Shown piece by piece: positions 1 to 6,369 of a stretch of 6,424 nucleotides of DNA. Every line of letters starts with the position of its first letter. The first letter of the stretch is position 1. Source of the DNA: CAYXEN01 sp964464035. GTDB lineage: Bacteria > Krumholzibacteriota > Krumholzibacteriia > WVZY01. The notes beneath the pieces were generated by a model, which saw only the letters and a program-made list of their open reading frames with translations, made no database searches and was not told where the DNA came from. Location: contig CAYXEN010000096.1 in NCBI GenBank assembly GCA_964464035.1, positions 1-6,424 of the forward strand. The letters run 5' to 3'. Position numbers and translations under genes: made by a program.

Positions 1-36
1 CACCGTGCTCACTGTCGTTGCGCGCGGCGGGGGCCC

Positions 37-61
37 CGAATCGCCGCCACCCGCTGCCTGG
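37..61. repeat. 25-bp direct repeat, left copy
   Basis: This stretch begins CGAATCGCCGCCACCC and ends GCTGCCTGG. It matches 6370-6394 base for base and in the same orientation, and the identity stops abruptly on both sides. Here it is preceded by a GGGGCCCC run. Two local foldbacks use it: GCGGCG (24-29) can pair with CGCCGC (42-47), and GCTGC (53-57) with GCAGC (71-75), the latter enclosing GGT/ACC around a TGC loop. A 25-bp identity is very unlikely by chance in 6.4 kb, so it is probably a dispersed intergenic element of this genome. Its function is unknown. Confidence 0.8.
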
Positions 62-90
62 TTGCACCCTGCAGCCACGCCATGCCCGCC

Positions 91-119
91 TTTTCTTTCA
101 CGGTTCAATTTGTTATAGT
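91..119 (+). promoter_or_regulatory. Predicted promoter for mtaB (extended -10)
   Basis: An AT-rich island in GC-rich DNA carries TG-T-TATAGT at 111-119: an extended -10 TG plus a hexamer one base away from TATAAT. The best -35 candidate, TTTTCT at 91-96, is poor (3 of 6) but sits at the ideal 17-bp spacing. Extended -10 promoters often tolerate a weak -35. Transcription would begin near 126, giving a leader of only about 23 nt that still includes the Shine-Dalgarno site. This is a sigma-70-type prediction for a bacterium of unknown lineage. Confidence 0.5.
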
Positions 120-130
120 TAACGGGATCG

Positions 131-137
131 AAGGGAG
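131..137 (+). promoter_or_regulatory. Ribosome binding site of mtaB
   Basis: AAGGGAG lies 11 bases before the ATG at 149 and 5 bases before an in-frame TTG at 143. Spacing slightly favours TTG, while start-codon preference and the usual N-terminus of the family (Met, a few residues, then KVAF.TLGC) favour ATG. The two choices differ by only two residues (Met-Pro). Confidence 0.5.
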
Positions 138-148
138 CGGATTTGCCC

Positions 149-1501
149 ATGAACTACAAAGTCGCGTTCGAAACGCTCGGTTGCCGCCTCAACCAGGCGG
201 AGACGGCGAGCCTTCACAGATCGTTCCTCGAAAAGGGATACGACATAGTCGAGGACGCGTCGGCCGCCGACCTCTGTGTGGTCAACACGTGCGCGCTCAC
301 GTCCCAGGCGGCGTCCAAGTGCCGGCGCAAGATCAGGTCCATCGCCAGGATCAACCCGGACGCGTGCATCGCCGCCGTGGGTTGCTACGCCCAGACCGAC
401 ACCGAGCTGCTCAAGGAAGTCGAAGGACTCGACTACATAGTCGGAACGGCCGACAAGCTCCGTCTCGCCGAGCTGATCCCGCAACCGGCGAAACTCCCAG
501 AACCGCTCGTGCTCACCCACAGGATCCCCCGCGAGGGTTTCAAGGTGAAGGATTCGGGCTACTATCCCTCGAACACGAGGGCGAACGTGAAGATCCAGGA
601 AGGTTGCAACTTCGTCTGCTCGTTCTGCATAATCCCCCGGAGCCGCGGGCCGGCGAGGAGCAGGGACTTCGACGACATCATTCGCGAAGCGCGGGTGCTG
701 GCCGCCGAGGGGCACCGCGAGATCATCCTCACGGGGATCAACCTCGGCACTTATGATCACGGCGGAAAGGGGCTCGCGGATCTCGTAAGGGAGATGTCGA
801 GCATCGAGGAGCTCGAGAGAATCCGCTTGAGCTCGATCGAGCCGACGACTATCGACGAGAGGCTCTTCGAATACATGACCGGGGGAAAGCTCTGCCCCTA
901 CCTGCACGTTCCGCTCCAGAGCGGGGACGATGGGATCCTCGGCGCGATGCGCAGGCATTACACGTCGGCCGAGTACGTCGCATTCGTCGAGCGCTTCCTG
1001 GACAAGGTTCCAGGGGCGGGACTGGGTACGGACGTCATGGTCGGTTTCCCCGGCGAGAGCGAAGAGGCTTTCAGAGCCTCGCTCGACTTGATCGAGAGAT
1101 TTCCATTCACGCACATACACGTGTTCAGCTTTTCTCCGCGCAAGGGGACCGCGGCATACGCGATGAAAAACAAGGTGGGAAGCGCGGTCGTGCGGGCGAG
1201 AAGCGCGACGATGCACGAGCTGGGAGAGCGGAAGAAACGACAATACTACGCGAGCCAGGAAGGGAGACTCCTCCGCGTCCTCTTCGAGGAAAAGGAAACG
1301 AGCGGCTGCTGGGTGGGTTTTTCCGACAATTACGTGAAGGTGGGCGTGCAGAGCGCGGAGCCTCTCGCCAACCGGATGGGGCTTGTGCGCATCACCGGTT
1401 GCTCGAAGGGCGGGACCGGCGAATCGATGCTCGCCCTGGGCGAACTCGAATCCATGGAAGAAGCCGCTGCGCCTCGGCGGGTGCCGGGCGAGGCTCGGTG
1501 A
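149..1501 (+). CDS. mtaB: tRNA t6A37 methylthiotransferase MtaB
   Basis: Radical-SAM methylthiotransferase that adds a methylthio group to C2 of N6-threonylcarbamoyl-A37 in ANN-decoding tRNAs, giving ms2t6A; cytoplasmic. The 450-residue product has the family order. An N-terminal UPF0004 domain carries cluster cysteines C12 (TLGCRLNQ), C48 (VVNTCA) and C79 (AVGCYAQ). The radical-SAM core has CNFVCSFC, with C153, C157 and C160 in CxxxCxxC spacing. A C-terminal TRAM-like RNA-binding domain spans about 370-432 (FSDNYVKV, ITGCS). The motifs CRLNQAE, CIIPRSRG and GINLGTYD favour MtaB over MiaB or RimO. All six cluster cysteines are present, so it should be active. The last 20 or so residues are a poorly conserved Glu/Ala/Arg tail. 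It is first in the cluster, behind the predicted promoter, and its TGA overlaps the miaB ATG by one base. An upstream TTG at 143 is an alternative start. Confidence 0.94.
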   Translation: MNYKVAFETLGCRLNQAETASLHRSFLEKGYDIVEDASAADLCVVNTCALTSQAASKCRRKIRSIARINPDACIAAVGCYAQTDTELLKEVEGLDYIVGTADKLRLAELIPQPAKLPEPLVLTHRIPREGFKVKDSGYYPSNTRANVKIQEGCNFVCSFCIIPRSRGPARSRDFDDIIREARVLAAEGHREIILTGINLGTYDHGGKGLADLVREMSSIEELERIRLSSIEPTTIDERLFEYMTGGKLCPYLHVPLQSGDDGILGAMRRHYTSAEYVAFVERFLDKVPGAGLGTDVMVGFPGESEEAFRASLDLIERFPFTHIHVFSFSPRKGTAAYAMKNKVGSAVVRARSATMHELGERKKRQYYASQEGRLLRVLFEEKETSGCWVGFSDNYVKVGVQSAEPLANRMGLVRITGCSKGGTGESMLALGELESMEEAAAPRRVPGEAR

Positions 1502-2841
1502 TGGCGGCGACGATGACCGAAGAACTGAAAGTATACATAGAGACGTACGGCTGCCAGATGAACGAGTACGACTCGGAGCTCGTGCGTTCGATAGTGTCGC
1601 AAGGCGGATTCGCGCTCACCCGGAACGCCCGGCAGGCGGACGTGATCCTCCTCAACACCTGCGCCGTGCGCGAGAACGCCCATCTGCGGATCTACGGGCG
1701 CCTCCAGGAGCTCAAGCGCATGAAGGCGGCGAAGCAGGGACGCCTTGCGGTCGGGATTCTCGGTTGCATGGCCCAGAGCCTGAGGGACGAACTTCTCGAT
1801 ACGCATCACGAGATCGATTTCATCGCGGGGCCGGACGCATACCGTGAACTCCCGCGACTGATCATGGAGGCGAGGGTGGGGGGCGAGAGGGGCAAGGCCC
1901 TCAAGCTCTCGCGCACCGAGACGTACACGGGCGTGAATCCGCTTAGAAGCGGCGGCGTGAACGCCTGGATCGCCGTGATGCGCGGTTGCAACAACATGTG
2001 CACTTTCTGCGTGGTTCCGTACACGCGCGGGCGGGAGAGGAGCCGTTCGCCGGAAAGCGTCGTCGCCGAGGCCCGGGTCCTCGTAGCTGAGGGTTACAAG
2101 CAGGTCTTTCTCCTCGGGCAGAACGTGAACTCTTATCATTATGACAAATATCGCTTCGCCGATCTCGCGAAGATGGTGGCCGACATCGAAGGCGTGGCGC
2201 GGGTGCGTTTCACGGCGCCGCATCCCAAGGATTTTCCGAGGGAACTCATCGACTTGATCGCGTCACACCCGAAGGTCTGCAATCACGTCCACCTTCCCCT
2301 GCAGGCGGGCAACGACCGCATCCTCGAAATGATGCGCCGCACGTACACGATCGAGTCCTTCAAAGCGCTGGTCGCCGATCTTCGCGAAGCCGTGCCCGGC
2401 GTGGCGATCACCACCGACATCATCGTGGGGTTCCCCACGGAGACGGACGAGGAGTTCGAGGATACTTTCCGCGCGATGGAAGATATCCGTTTCGACGCCG
2501 CTTACATCTTCAAGTACTCCGAGCGCAAGGGGACCTACGCCGCCAAGCACTACGAGGACGACGTTCCCCCCGGCAAGAAGACGGAAAGGATAGTGCGCCT
2601 CGTGGAACTCCAGAAGAGGATCACGGGCGAGAAGAACCAGTCCCTCGTCGGCTCCACGTTCGAGGTGCTGGCCGAGGAGGTGTCCAAGAAGGACGAGCGG
2701 TTTCTCACGGGGAGGACGGACACTTTCAAGGCGACGGTGTTCCCGAAGAACGGTTGCGGGATCGGGGACATGGTGCAGGTGAGAATAGAGAGGGCGAAGG
2801 GCGGAACACTCTACGGCGAGGTGACCTCGCACGTGGATTGA
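1501..2841 (+). CDS. miaB: tRNA i6A37 methylthiotransferase MiaB
   Basis: Radical-SAM enzyme that converts N6-isopentenyl-A37 of UNN-decoding tRNAs to ms2i6A, a modification that steadies codon-anticodon pairing. The 446-residue protein has UPF0004 cysteines C18 (ETYGCQMNEYDSE), C54 (LLNTCAVRENA) and C89 (ILGCMAQ), then CNNMCTFC with C163, C167 and C170. It also has the MiaB signatures LLGQNVNSY, TAPHPKDF and TDIIVGFPTETDEEFEDT, and a TRAM domain at about 383-445. Nothing essential is missing and the length is normal. The start is the ATG overlapping the mtaB stop (TGATG, shared A), preceded by GGCGAGG at 1487-1493 with 7-base spacing, which points to translational coupling. A Met four codons later (1513) is possible but has no better ribosome site. 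The frame is open upstream to a TTG at 1399, which I reject because that would lie inside mtaB. The isopentenyl donor enzyme MiaA is not in the window. Confidence 0.95.
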   Translation: MAATMTEELKVYIETYGCQMNEYDSELVRSIVSQGGFALTRNARQADVILLNTCAVRENAHLRIYGRLQELKRMKAAKQGRLAVGILGCMAQSLRDELLDTHHEIDFIAGPDAYRELPRLIMEARVGGERGKALKLSRTETYTGVNPLRSGGVNAWIAVMRGCNNMCTFCVVPYTRGRERSRSPESVVAEARVLVAEGYKQVFLLGQNVNSYHYDKYRFADLAKMVADIEGVARVRFTAPHPKDFPRELIDLIASHPKVCNHVHLPLQAGNDRILEMMRRTYTIESFKALVADLREAVPGVAITTDIIVGFPTETDEEFEDTFRAMEDIRFDAAYIFKYSERKGTYAAKHYEDDVPPGKKTERIVRLVELQKRITGEKNQSLVGSTFEVLAEEVSKKDERFLTGRTDTFKATVFPKNGCGIGDMVQVRIERAKGGTLYGEVTSHVD

Positions 2842-2926
2842 TTCCAAGGCCTGATGAAAAGACGACGAGATGAAAGCGGCGATCGAAGACAGAAGAAAGA
2901 ACGCAAGGAAAGCGGGGCGAAAAGCA

Positions 2927-4087
2927 ATGACTGATCAAATGTGGGCGCTCGTTTTCGACAAGGGCAAGGACGTCTGGGAAAAGACGCGGGGCTTGAGGAA
3001 AGTGCGCGTGCCCAAGCCCGTCCTGGACGAGAAAAGCAATCCTCTCGATGCCGACAAGGTGCTGATCAAGGTGATCTATTCCGGGTTCTGCGGATCGGAC
3101 CGGGGAATCTGGTTCCGCCAGTCCTTCAAGGGCATGATATACAGTTCGCTCAAGACCGAGAAGAAGACGGCGAGGATTCTCGGGCACGAGCTCCTCGGTG
3201 AAGTGATCCAGGCCGGCTCCGTGGCGCGGGGCCATTACGGCTACGAGCCCAAGGACATCGTCTCCACCGAGTCGCACATCGTCTGCGGCAAATGCAGGCA
3301 GTGCCTCATCGGTGACACGCACGTGTGCAGCAACGAGCAGATAATCGGCATAACACTCGACGGGTGCTTCGCAGAGTACATAAAGCTCCCCGCCGGGGTG
3401 TTGTGGCGCACCGATCCCCGCAAGATCAGGAAGAAAGTAGGCTGCCTCCAGGAGCCTTTCGGCAACGCGGTGCACGCCTGCACGAAGGTGGACCTCCGCG
3501 GCAAGAGCGTCGCCATTTTCGGCTGCGGGACGATAGGACTTTTCACCATACTGGTGGCGCGTGCCCTCGGGACGGCGAAGATCATAGGCATCGAACCGAA
3601 CCCGAGGAACGCGGATCTCGCCGAACGGCTTGGCGTTGACGAGATGGTCCGGTTCACCCCCGGCAAGGAGACGTGGAAGAGCGATCCCGGCATCGTGGAA
3701 CAGGTGAGAGCTTTCGGCGTCGACGGTGTCGACGTGGCGATCGAGATGTCCGGTTACAATTCGTCGGTGAACAACGCGATCCGGTCCGTGCGAAGGGGCG
3801 GCGAGGTGGTGCTCTTCGGCCTAAAGTCGGGCAACTTCAAGATCGAGGATTTCTCGCGGATGATTGTGAGGGGGATCGATCTGCACAGCGTCATCGGCCG
3901 CAGGATCTTCGAGACGTGGGACCTCACCAAAAACCTTCTCGAATCCAAGGAGAACGGGATCCAGAACAAGATATACGACGTGATACTCGACAAGGGCAAA
4001 GGCACCGTGGTCGACATCGCCGACTACGATCTGGAAGACTTCGAAAAGAAGATAATGGAGCATCCCAAGGTGATCATAAAGTGGTGA
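2927..4087 (+). CDS. tdh: Zinc-dependent L-threonine 3-dehydrogenase-like enzyme
   Basis: Medium-chain dehydrogenase/reductase, probably oxidising L-threonine to 2-amino-3-ketobutyrate with NAD+. Visible in the 386 residues are catalytic-zinc C55 (GFCGSD) and H87-E88 (GHELLGE); a structural-zinc set C120, C123, C126 and C134, spaced as in E. coli Tdh; E176 in EPFGNAVHA; the Rossmann motif GCGTIG (199-204) followed by E223, typical of NAD preference; and Tdh-like GRRIFETW near 324-331 with C-terminal KVIIKW. It is about 45 residues longer than E. coli Tdh, with extra length at the N-terminus and between C55 and H87. The relay histidine of C-x-T-x-x-H is replaced (C-G-S-D-R-G), which leaves the substrate open; glucose-dehydrogenase-like enzymes are the alternative. 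The kbl gene right behind it is the strongest argument for threonine. The start is uncertain: ATG 2870 would add a basic 19-residue stretch whose base usage looks non-coding, and ATG 2939 is also possible. Confidence 0.8.
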   Translation: MTDQMWALVFDKGKDVWEKTRGLRKVRVPKPVLDEKSNPLDADKVLIKVIYSGFCGSDRGIWFRQSFKGMIYSSLKTEKKTARILGHELLGEVIQAGSVARGHYGYEPKDIVSTESHIVCGKCRQCLIGDTHVCSNEQIIGITLDGCFAEYIKLPAGVLWRTDPRKIRKKVGCLQEPFGNAVHACTKVDLRGKSVAIFGCGTIGLFTILVARALGTAKIIGIEPNPRNADLAERLGVDEMVRFTPGKETWKSDPGIVEQVRAFGVDGVDVAIEMSGYNSSVNNAIRSVRRGGEVVLFGLKSGNFKIEDFSRMIVRGIDLHSVIGRRIFETWDLTKNLLESKENGIQNKIYDVILDKGKGTVVDIADYDLEDFEKKIMEHPKVIIKW

Positions 4088-4090
4088 AGA

Positions 4091-4114
4091 GCCGGGAGCG
4101 CGGATTCTTCCGGC
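4091..4114 (+). other. Intercistronic hairpin between tdh and kbl
   Basis: GCCGGGA (4091-4097) pairs with TTCCGGC (4108-4114): seven pairs including one G-U, around a 10-nt loop, starting three bases after the tdh stop. No T-run follows, so it does not look like an intrinsic terminator. It could protect the 3' end of a processed tdh message or be incidental in GC-rich DNA. Confidence 0.3.
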
Positions 4115-4144
4115 CTGATCGACAAGCCATGAGGAGGGCAAGAG

Positions 4145-5332
4145 ATGTACGGAACGATAAGGGAGAGCATTTCAAAGGAACTCGACTCCATCCGCAGCGC
4201 GGGCCTCTACAAGGACGAGAGAATCATCATGAGCCCCCAGGCGGCCAGGATAAGGGTCAAGGACGGAGAGGTGATCAACTTCTGCGCGAACAATTATCTC
4301 GGCCTCTCTTCGCACCCGAGGATCATCGAAGCGGCTCACCGGGGCCTAGACGAGTGGGGTTACGGCATGTCCTCCGTGAGGTTCATCTGCGGAACGCAGG
4401 ACATACACAAGCGGCTGGAGAGGAAGATCTCCGATTTTCTCGGGACCGACGACACGATTCTCTACAGCTCCTGCTTCGACGCGAACGGCGGGCTATTCGA
4501 AGCGATTGTCGGCGAGGGAGACGTGGTGATAAGCGACGAACTCAACCATGCGAGCATCATCGACGGCATCCGCCTCTGCAAGGCCGACCGGAAGAGGTTT
4601 CGCAACTGTGACATGGACGATCTCGAGAGAATACTGAAGGAATGCTCGAACTATCGTGTGCGGCTGATCGCCACCGACGGGGTCTTCAGCATGGACGGCT
4701 ACATCGCCAAGCTCGACGAGATATGCGACCTGGCCGAGAAGTACGACGCCCTCGTGATGGTCGACGACTCGCACGCCACCGGTTTCGTGGGCGAGACCGG
4801 GCGAGGCACGCCCGAGTACAGAAACGTCATGGGCAGGGTGGACATCATAACCTCCACGCTCGGGAAAGCGCTGGGAGGAGCCTCGGGCGGGTTCACGAGC
4901 GGCCGCAGGGAGATCATAGAGTTCCTCCGCCAGCGTTCCAGGCCGTACTTGTTCTCGAACACATTGACTCCTTCGATCGTGACCGCGGCGATGACGGCGA
5001 TCGACCTCTTGAGCGAGACGACGGAGCTGAGGGACAAGCTCGAGGAGAACACGAAGTTTTTCAGGAGCGAGATGACGGCGGCGGGATTCGACATAAAAGA
5101 GGGCATTCACCCGATAGTCCCCATCATGCTCGGCGACGCCAAGCTCGCGCAGGACATGGCGCGCGATCTCTTGGGCGAGGGGATTTACGTGATAGGTTTC
5201 AGTTACCCTGTCGTCCCCAAGGGGCAGGCGAGGATAAGGGTGCAGATATCGGCCGCCCACGAGCGTGAGCATCTCGATGCGGCGATCGATGCTTTCAAGC
5301 GCGTCGGGCGGAAGTACGGGGTCGTCGGATGA
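4145..5332 (+). CDS. kbl: Glycine C-acetyltransferase (2-amino-3-ketobutyrate CoA ligase)
   Basis: PLP enzyme of the alpha-oxoamine synthase family. It cleaves 2-amino-3-ketobutyrate with CoA to glycine and acetyl-CoA, the step after threonine dehydrogenase; cytosolic, normally a homodimer. The 395-residue length matches E. coli Kbl. Diagnostic stretches in order are FCANNYLGLSSHP (47-59), GYGMSSVRFICGTQ (72-85), DELNHASIIDG with H135 for cofactor stacking, VDDSHATGFVG (206-216) with D207 expected to bind the pyridine nitrogen and H210 behind it, and TSTLGKALGGASGG with K241 as the Schiff-base lysine. QARIRVQISAAH (361-372) supplies the substrate-carboxylate arginine. SVRFICGTQ and DDSHATGF mark Kbl rather than 8-amino-7-oxononanoate synthase or aminolevulinate synthase. 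Start choice is firm: GAGGAGGG at 4131-4138 lies six bases before the ATG, the strongest ribosome site in the window. No promoter is evident in the 57-nt gap after tdh, so co-transcription is likely. Confidence 0.95.
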   Translation: MYGTIRESISKELDSIRSAGLYKDERIIMSPQAARIRVKDGEVINFCANNYLGLSSHPRIIEAAHRGLDEWGYGMSSVRFICGTQDIHKRLERKISDFLGTDDTILYSSCFDANGGLFEAIVGEGDVVISDELNHASIIDGIRLCKADRKRFRNCDMDDLERILKECSNYRVRLIATDGVFSMDGYIAKLDEICDLAEKYDALVMVDDSHATGFVGETGRGTPEYRNVMGRVDIITSTLGKALGGASGGFTSGRREIIEFLRQRSRPYLFSNTLTPSIVTAAMTAIDLLSETTELRDKLEENTKFFRSEMTAAGFDIKEGIHPIVPIMLGDAKLAQDMARDLLGEGIYVIGFSYPVVPKGQARIRVQISAAHEREHLDAAIDAFKRVGRKYGVVG

Positions 5333-5375
5333 CCTGTGTTGCTTGGAAAACGTGGTTCGATCGGGACCGTTCATC

Positions 5376-5381
5376 GAGAGG
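5376..5381 (+). promoter_or_regulatory. Ribosome binding site that fixes the cyclotransferase start
   Basis: GAGAGG, six bases before the ATG at 5388. The reading frame is open further upstream to an ATG at 5265 inside kbl, but only the 5388 start has a Shine-Dalgarno match and begins directly with a signal peptide. Confidence 0.6.
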
Positions 5382-5387
5382 AACGAG

Positions 5388-6185
5388 ATGAAGCTCTTGC
5401 GCCGAAGGATCGTGTTCTTCGCGCTCGCCGCGGCGGTTTACGTGCTGGGGACTTCGTGCTCGGAAGAGAATCCGACTAGGGGGGGCGGCACAGACACGAT
5501 CCCGGTCGTCGTCCCCGTGATCGAGAAGCAGATTTATCATGAGCCTACGGCTTTCACGCAAGGGCTTCTCTACGACGCCGGCTTTCTCTACGAGAGTACC
5601 GGTTTGAACGGCCAGTCCAAGTTGAGGAAGGTGAATGCTCAGACGGGGTTTCAAGTTGATTCGCACTCTCTCGATTCGCGCGACTTCGGGGAGGGTCTGG
5701 CGCTCAAGAACGATACGCTCGTACAGCTCACGTGGACTTCACACAGGGCTTATGTTTATGACCTTGCATTCGCTCTGTTGGATACGTTCACGTACGCCGG
5801 CGAAGGCTGGGGGCTTACGGTGATGGGCCCGAGCTACGTGATGAGCAACGGCTCGGACACGCTCTACTTCAGAGACGATGCTTTCAAGATCACGAAGGCG
5901 CTGCCCGTGACGAGCAGGGGAGCTCCGCTGTATTCGCTGAACGAGCTCGAGTACGCGGGCGGATGGATTTATGCGAACGTGTGGAAGAACGACTCGATCT
6001 ACGTGATAAGCCCGGTCACGGGCGAAGTGGTCAGGATCGTGGACTGCTCGAATCTGGTCTCGATTGTCAACCCCACGGGCGAGAACGTGCTCAACGGCAT
6101 CGCCTACGACGATTCCACGGGCTTCTTTTATCTCACGGGCAAGAGATGGCCTTGGATCTTCAAGGTGACGGTCCCCGGGTCCTGA
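5388..6185 (+). CDS. Glutaminyl-peptide cyclotransferase, predicted lipoprotein
   Basis: Secreted glutamine cyclotransferase of the plant/Xanthomonas beta-propeller type (Pfam Glu_cyclase_2), which turns N-terminal glutamine into pyroglutamate with release of ammonia. The 265-residue product begins with a signal peptide: MKLLRRR, a hydrophobic run (8-20), then LGTSC with C24 as the probable lipidated cysteine. Glycine at -3 is unusual but allowed by the general lipobox pattern. A flexible Gly/Thr/Pro linker (about 25-40) follows. The propeller motifs come in order: AFTQGLLYDAGFLYESTG (55-72), FGEGLAL (100-106), QLTW (113-116), GEGWGLT (138-144), LNELEY and YANVW (184-199), LNGIAYDDSTGFFYLTGKRWP (235-255, broken only for naming). 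The Glu in YESTG is the likely catalytic one, from family knowledge. Codon choice looks less GC-biased than in the four genes upstream. It follows kbl by 55 nt with no clear promoter, so it may share that transcript, though its role is unrelated to threonine. It is followed by a terminator-like hairpin. Confidence 0.9.
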   Translation: MKLLRRRIVFFALAAAVYVLGTSCSEENPTRGGGTDTIPVVVPVIEKQIYHEPTAFTQGLLYDAGFLYESTGLNGQSKLRKVNAQTGFQVDSHSLDSRDFGEGLALKNDTLVQLTWTSHRAYVYDLAFALLDTFTYAGEGWGLTVMGPSYVMSNGSDTLYFRDDAFKITKALPVTSRGAPLYSLNELEYAGGWIYANVWKNDSIYVISPVTGEVVRIVDCSNLVSIVNPTGENVLNGIAYDDSTGFFYLTGKRWPWIFKVTVPGS

Positions 6186-6200
6186 TATCGCAAGCTCATG

Positions 6201-6217
6201 GACGAGCCGGCCTCGTC
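6201..6217 (+). terminator. Possible terminator after the cyclotransferase gene
   Basis: GACGAG-CCGGC-CTCGTC forms a perfect 6-bp stem with a 5-nt loop, 16 bases after the stop codon. The bases that follow (ATGTTCTCACTCTTC) are pyrimidine-rich rather than a true T-run, so intrinsic termination would be weak. A second short foldback (CGCCGC 6235-6240 with GCGGCG 6256-6261) lies downstream. It probably marks the end of the cluster transcript. Confidence 0.4.
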
Positions 6218-6257
6218 ATGTTCTCACTCTTCGCCGCCGCCTGCTGTTTGGAGGAGC

Positions 6258-6353
6258 GGCGCCGGTATGGGGGTCGACGGCGAGTTCCGCAGCGCGCTAT
6301 AATTATCCGCGCGCGAGGACTGTTTGAAGCCGGAGCGCCCCCATGCCGGTGCC
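6258..6353. repeat. 96-nt imperfect palindrome with 16-nt arms
   Basis: Left arm GGCGCCGGTATGGGGG (6258-6273) and right arm CCCCCATGCCGGTGCC (6338-6353) are inverted repeats matching at 14 of 16 positions. The two differences become G-U pairs in a + strand RNA, so all 16 positions can pair there. Inside the 64-nt middle, CGGC (6278-6281) can pair with GCCG (6329-6332), and GCGCGC (6292-6297) with GCGCGC (6309-6314), so the element is nested. No reading frame I trust runs through it. It could be a transcript 3' structure, a small non-autonomous inverted-repeat element, or a protein-binding locus. Confidence 0.6.
6274..6303 (+). promoter_or_regulatory. Promoter-like sequence with perfect TATAAT
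   Basis: TATAAT at 6298-6303 is an exact -10 hexamer in otherwise GC-rich sequence. TCGACG at 6274-6279 matches the -35 consensus at four of six positions with 18-bp spacing. It would fire rightwards, probably for a gene beyond the window. The AT core is near-palindromic (ATAATTAT, 6299-6306), so weak leftward activity is also possible. It lies in the middle of the large palindrome. Confidence 0.4.
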
Positions 6354-6369
6354 CCTATGCTAGAAACGT

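Noticed and set aside
119..1243. Long open frame on the - strand opposite mtaB, with similar ones opposite miaB, tdh and kbl
   Set aside because: Their translations are Arg/His/Val-rich and show no recognisable motif. They mirror the codon bias of well-supported genes on the + strand.
1399..1500. TTG-initiated N-terminal extension of miaB within mtaB
   Set aside because: The family begins near the ETYGCQMN motif. The extension is Arg-rich out-of-frame mtaB sequence, and the TGATG junction explains the start.
5265..5387. Upstream start for the cyclotransferase inside kbl
   Set aside because: It would put 41 residues of unrelated sequence before a clear signal peptide; the ATG at 5388 has its own ribosome site.
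6258..6353. Integron attC-like recombination site
   Set aside because: The imperfect palindrome is suggestive, but no RYYYAAC / GTTRRRY core pair lies at the expected ends, and there is no integrase or cassette array.
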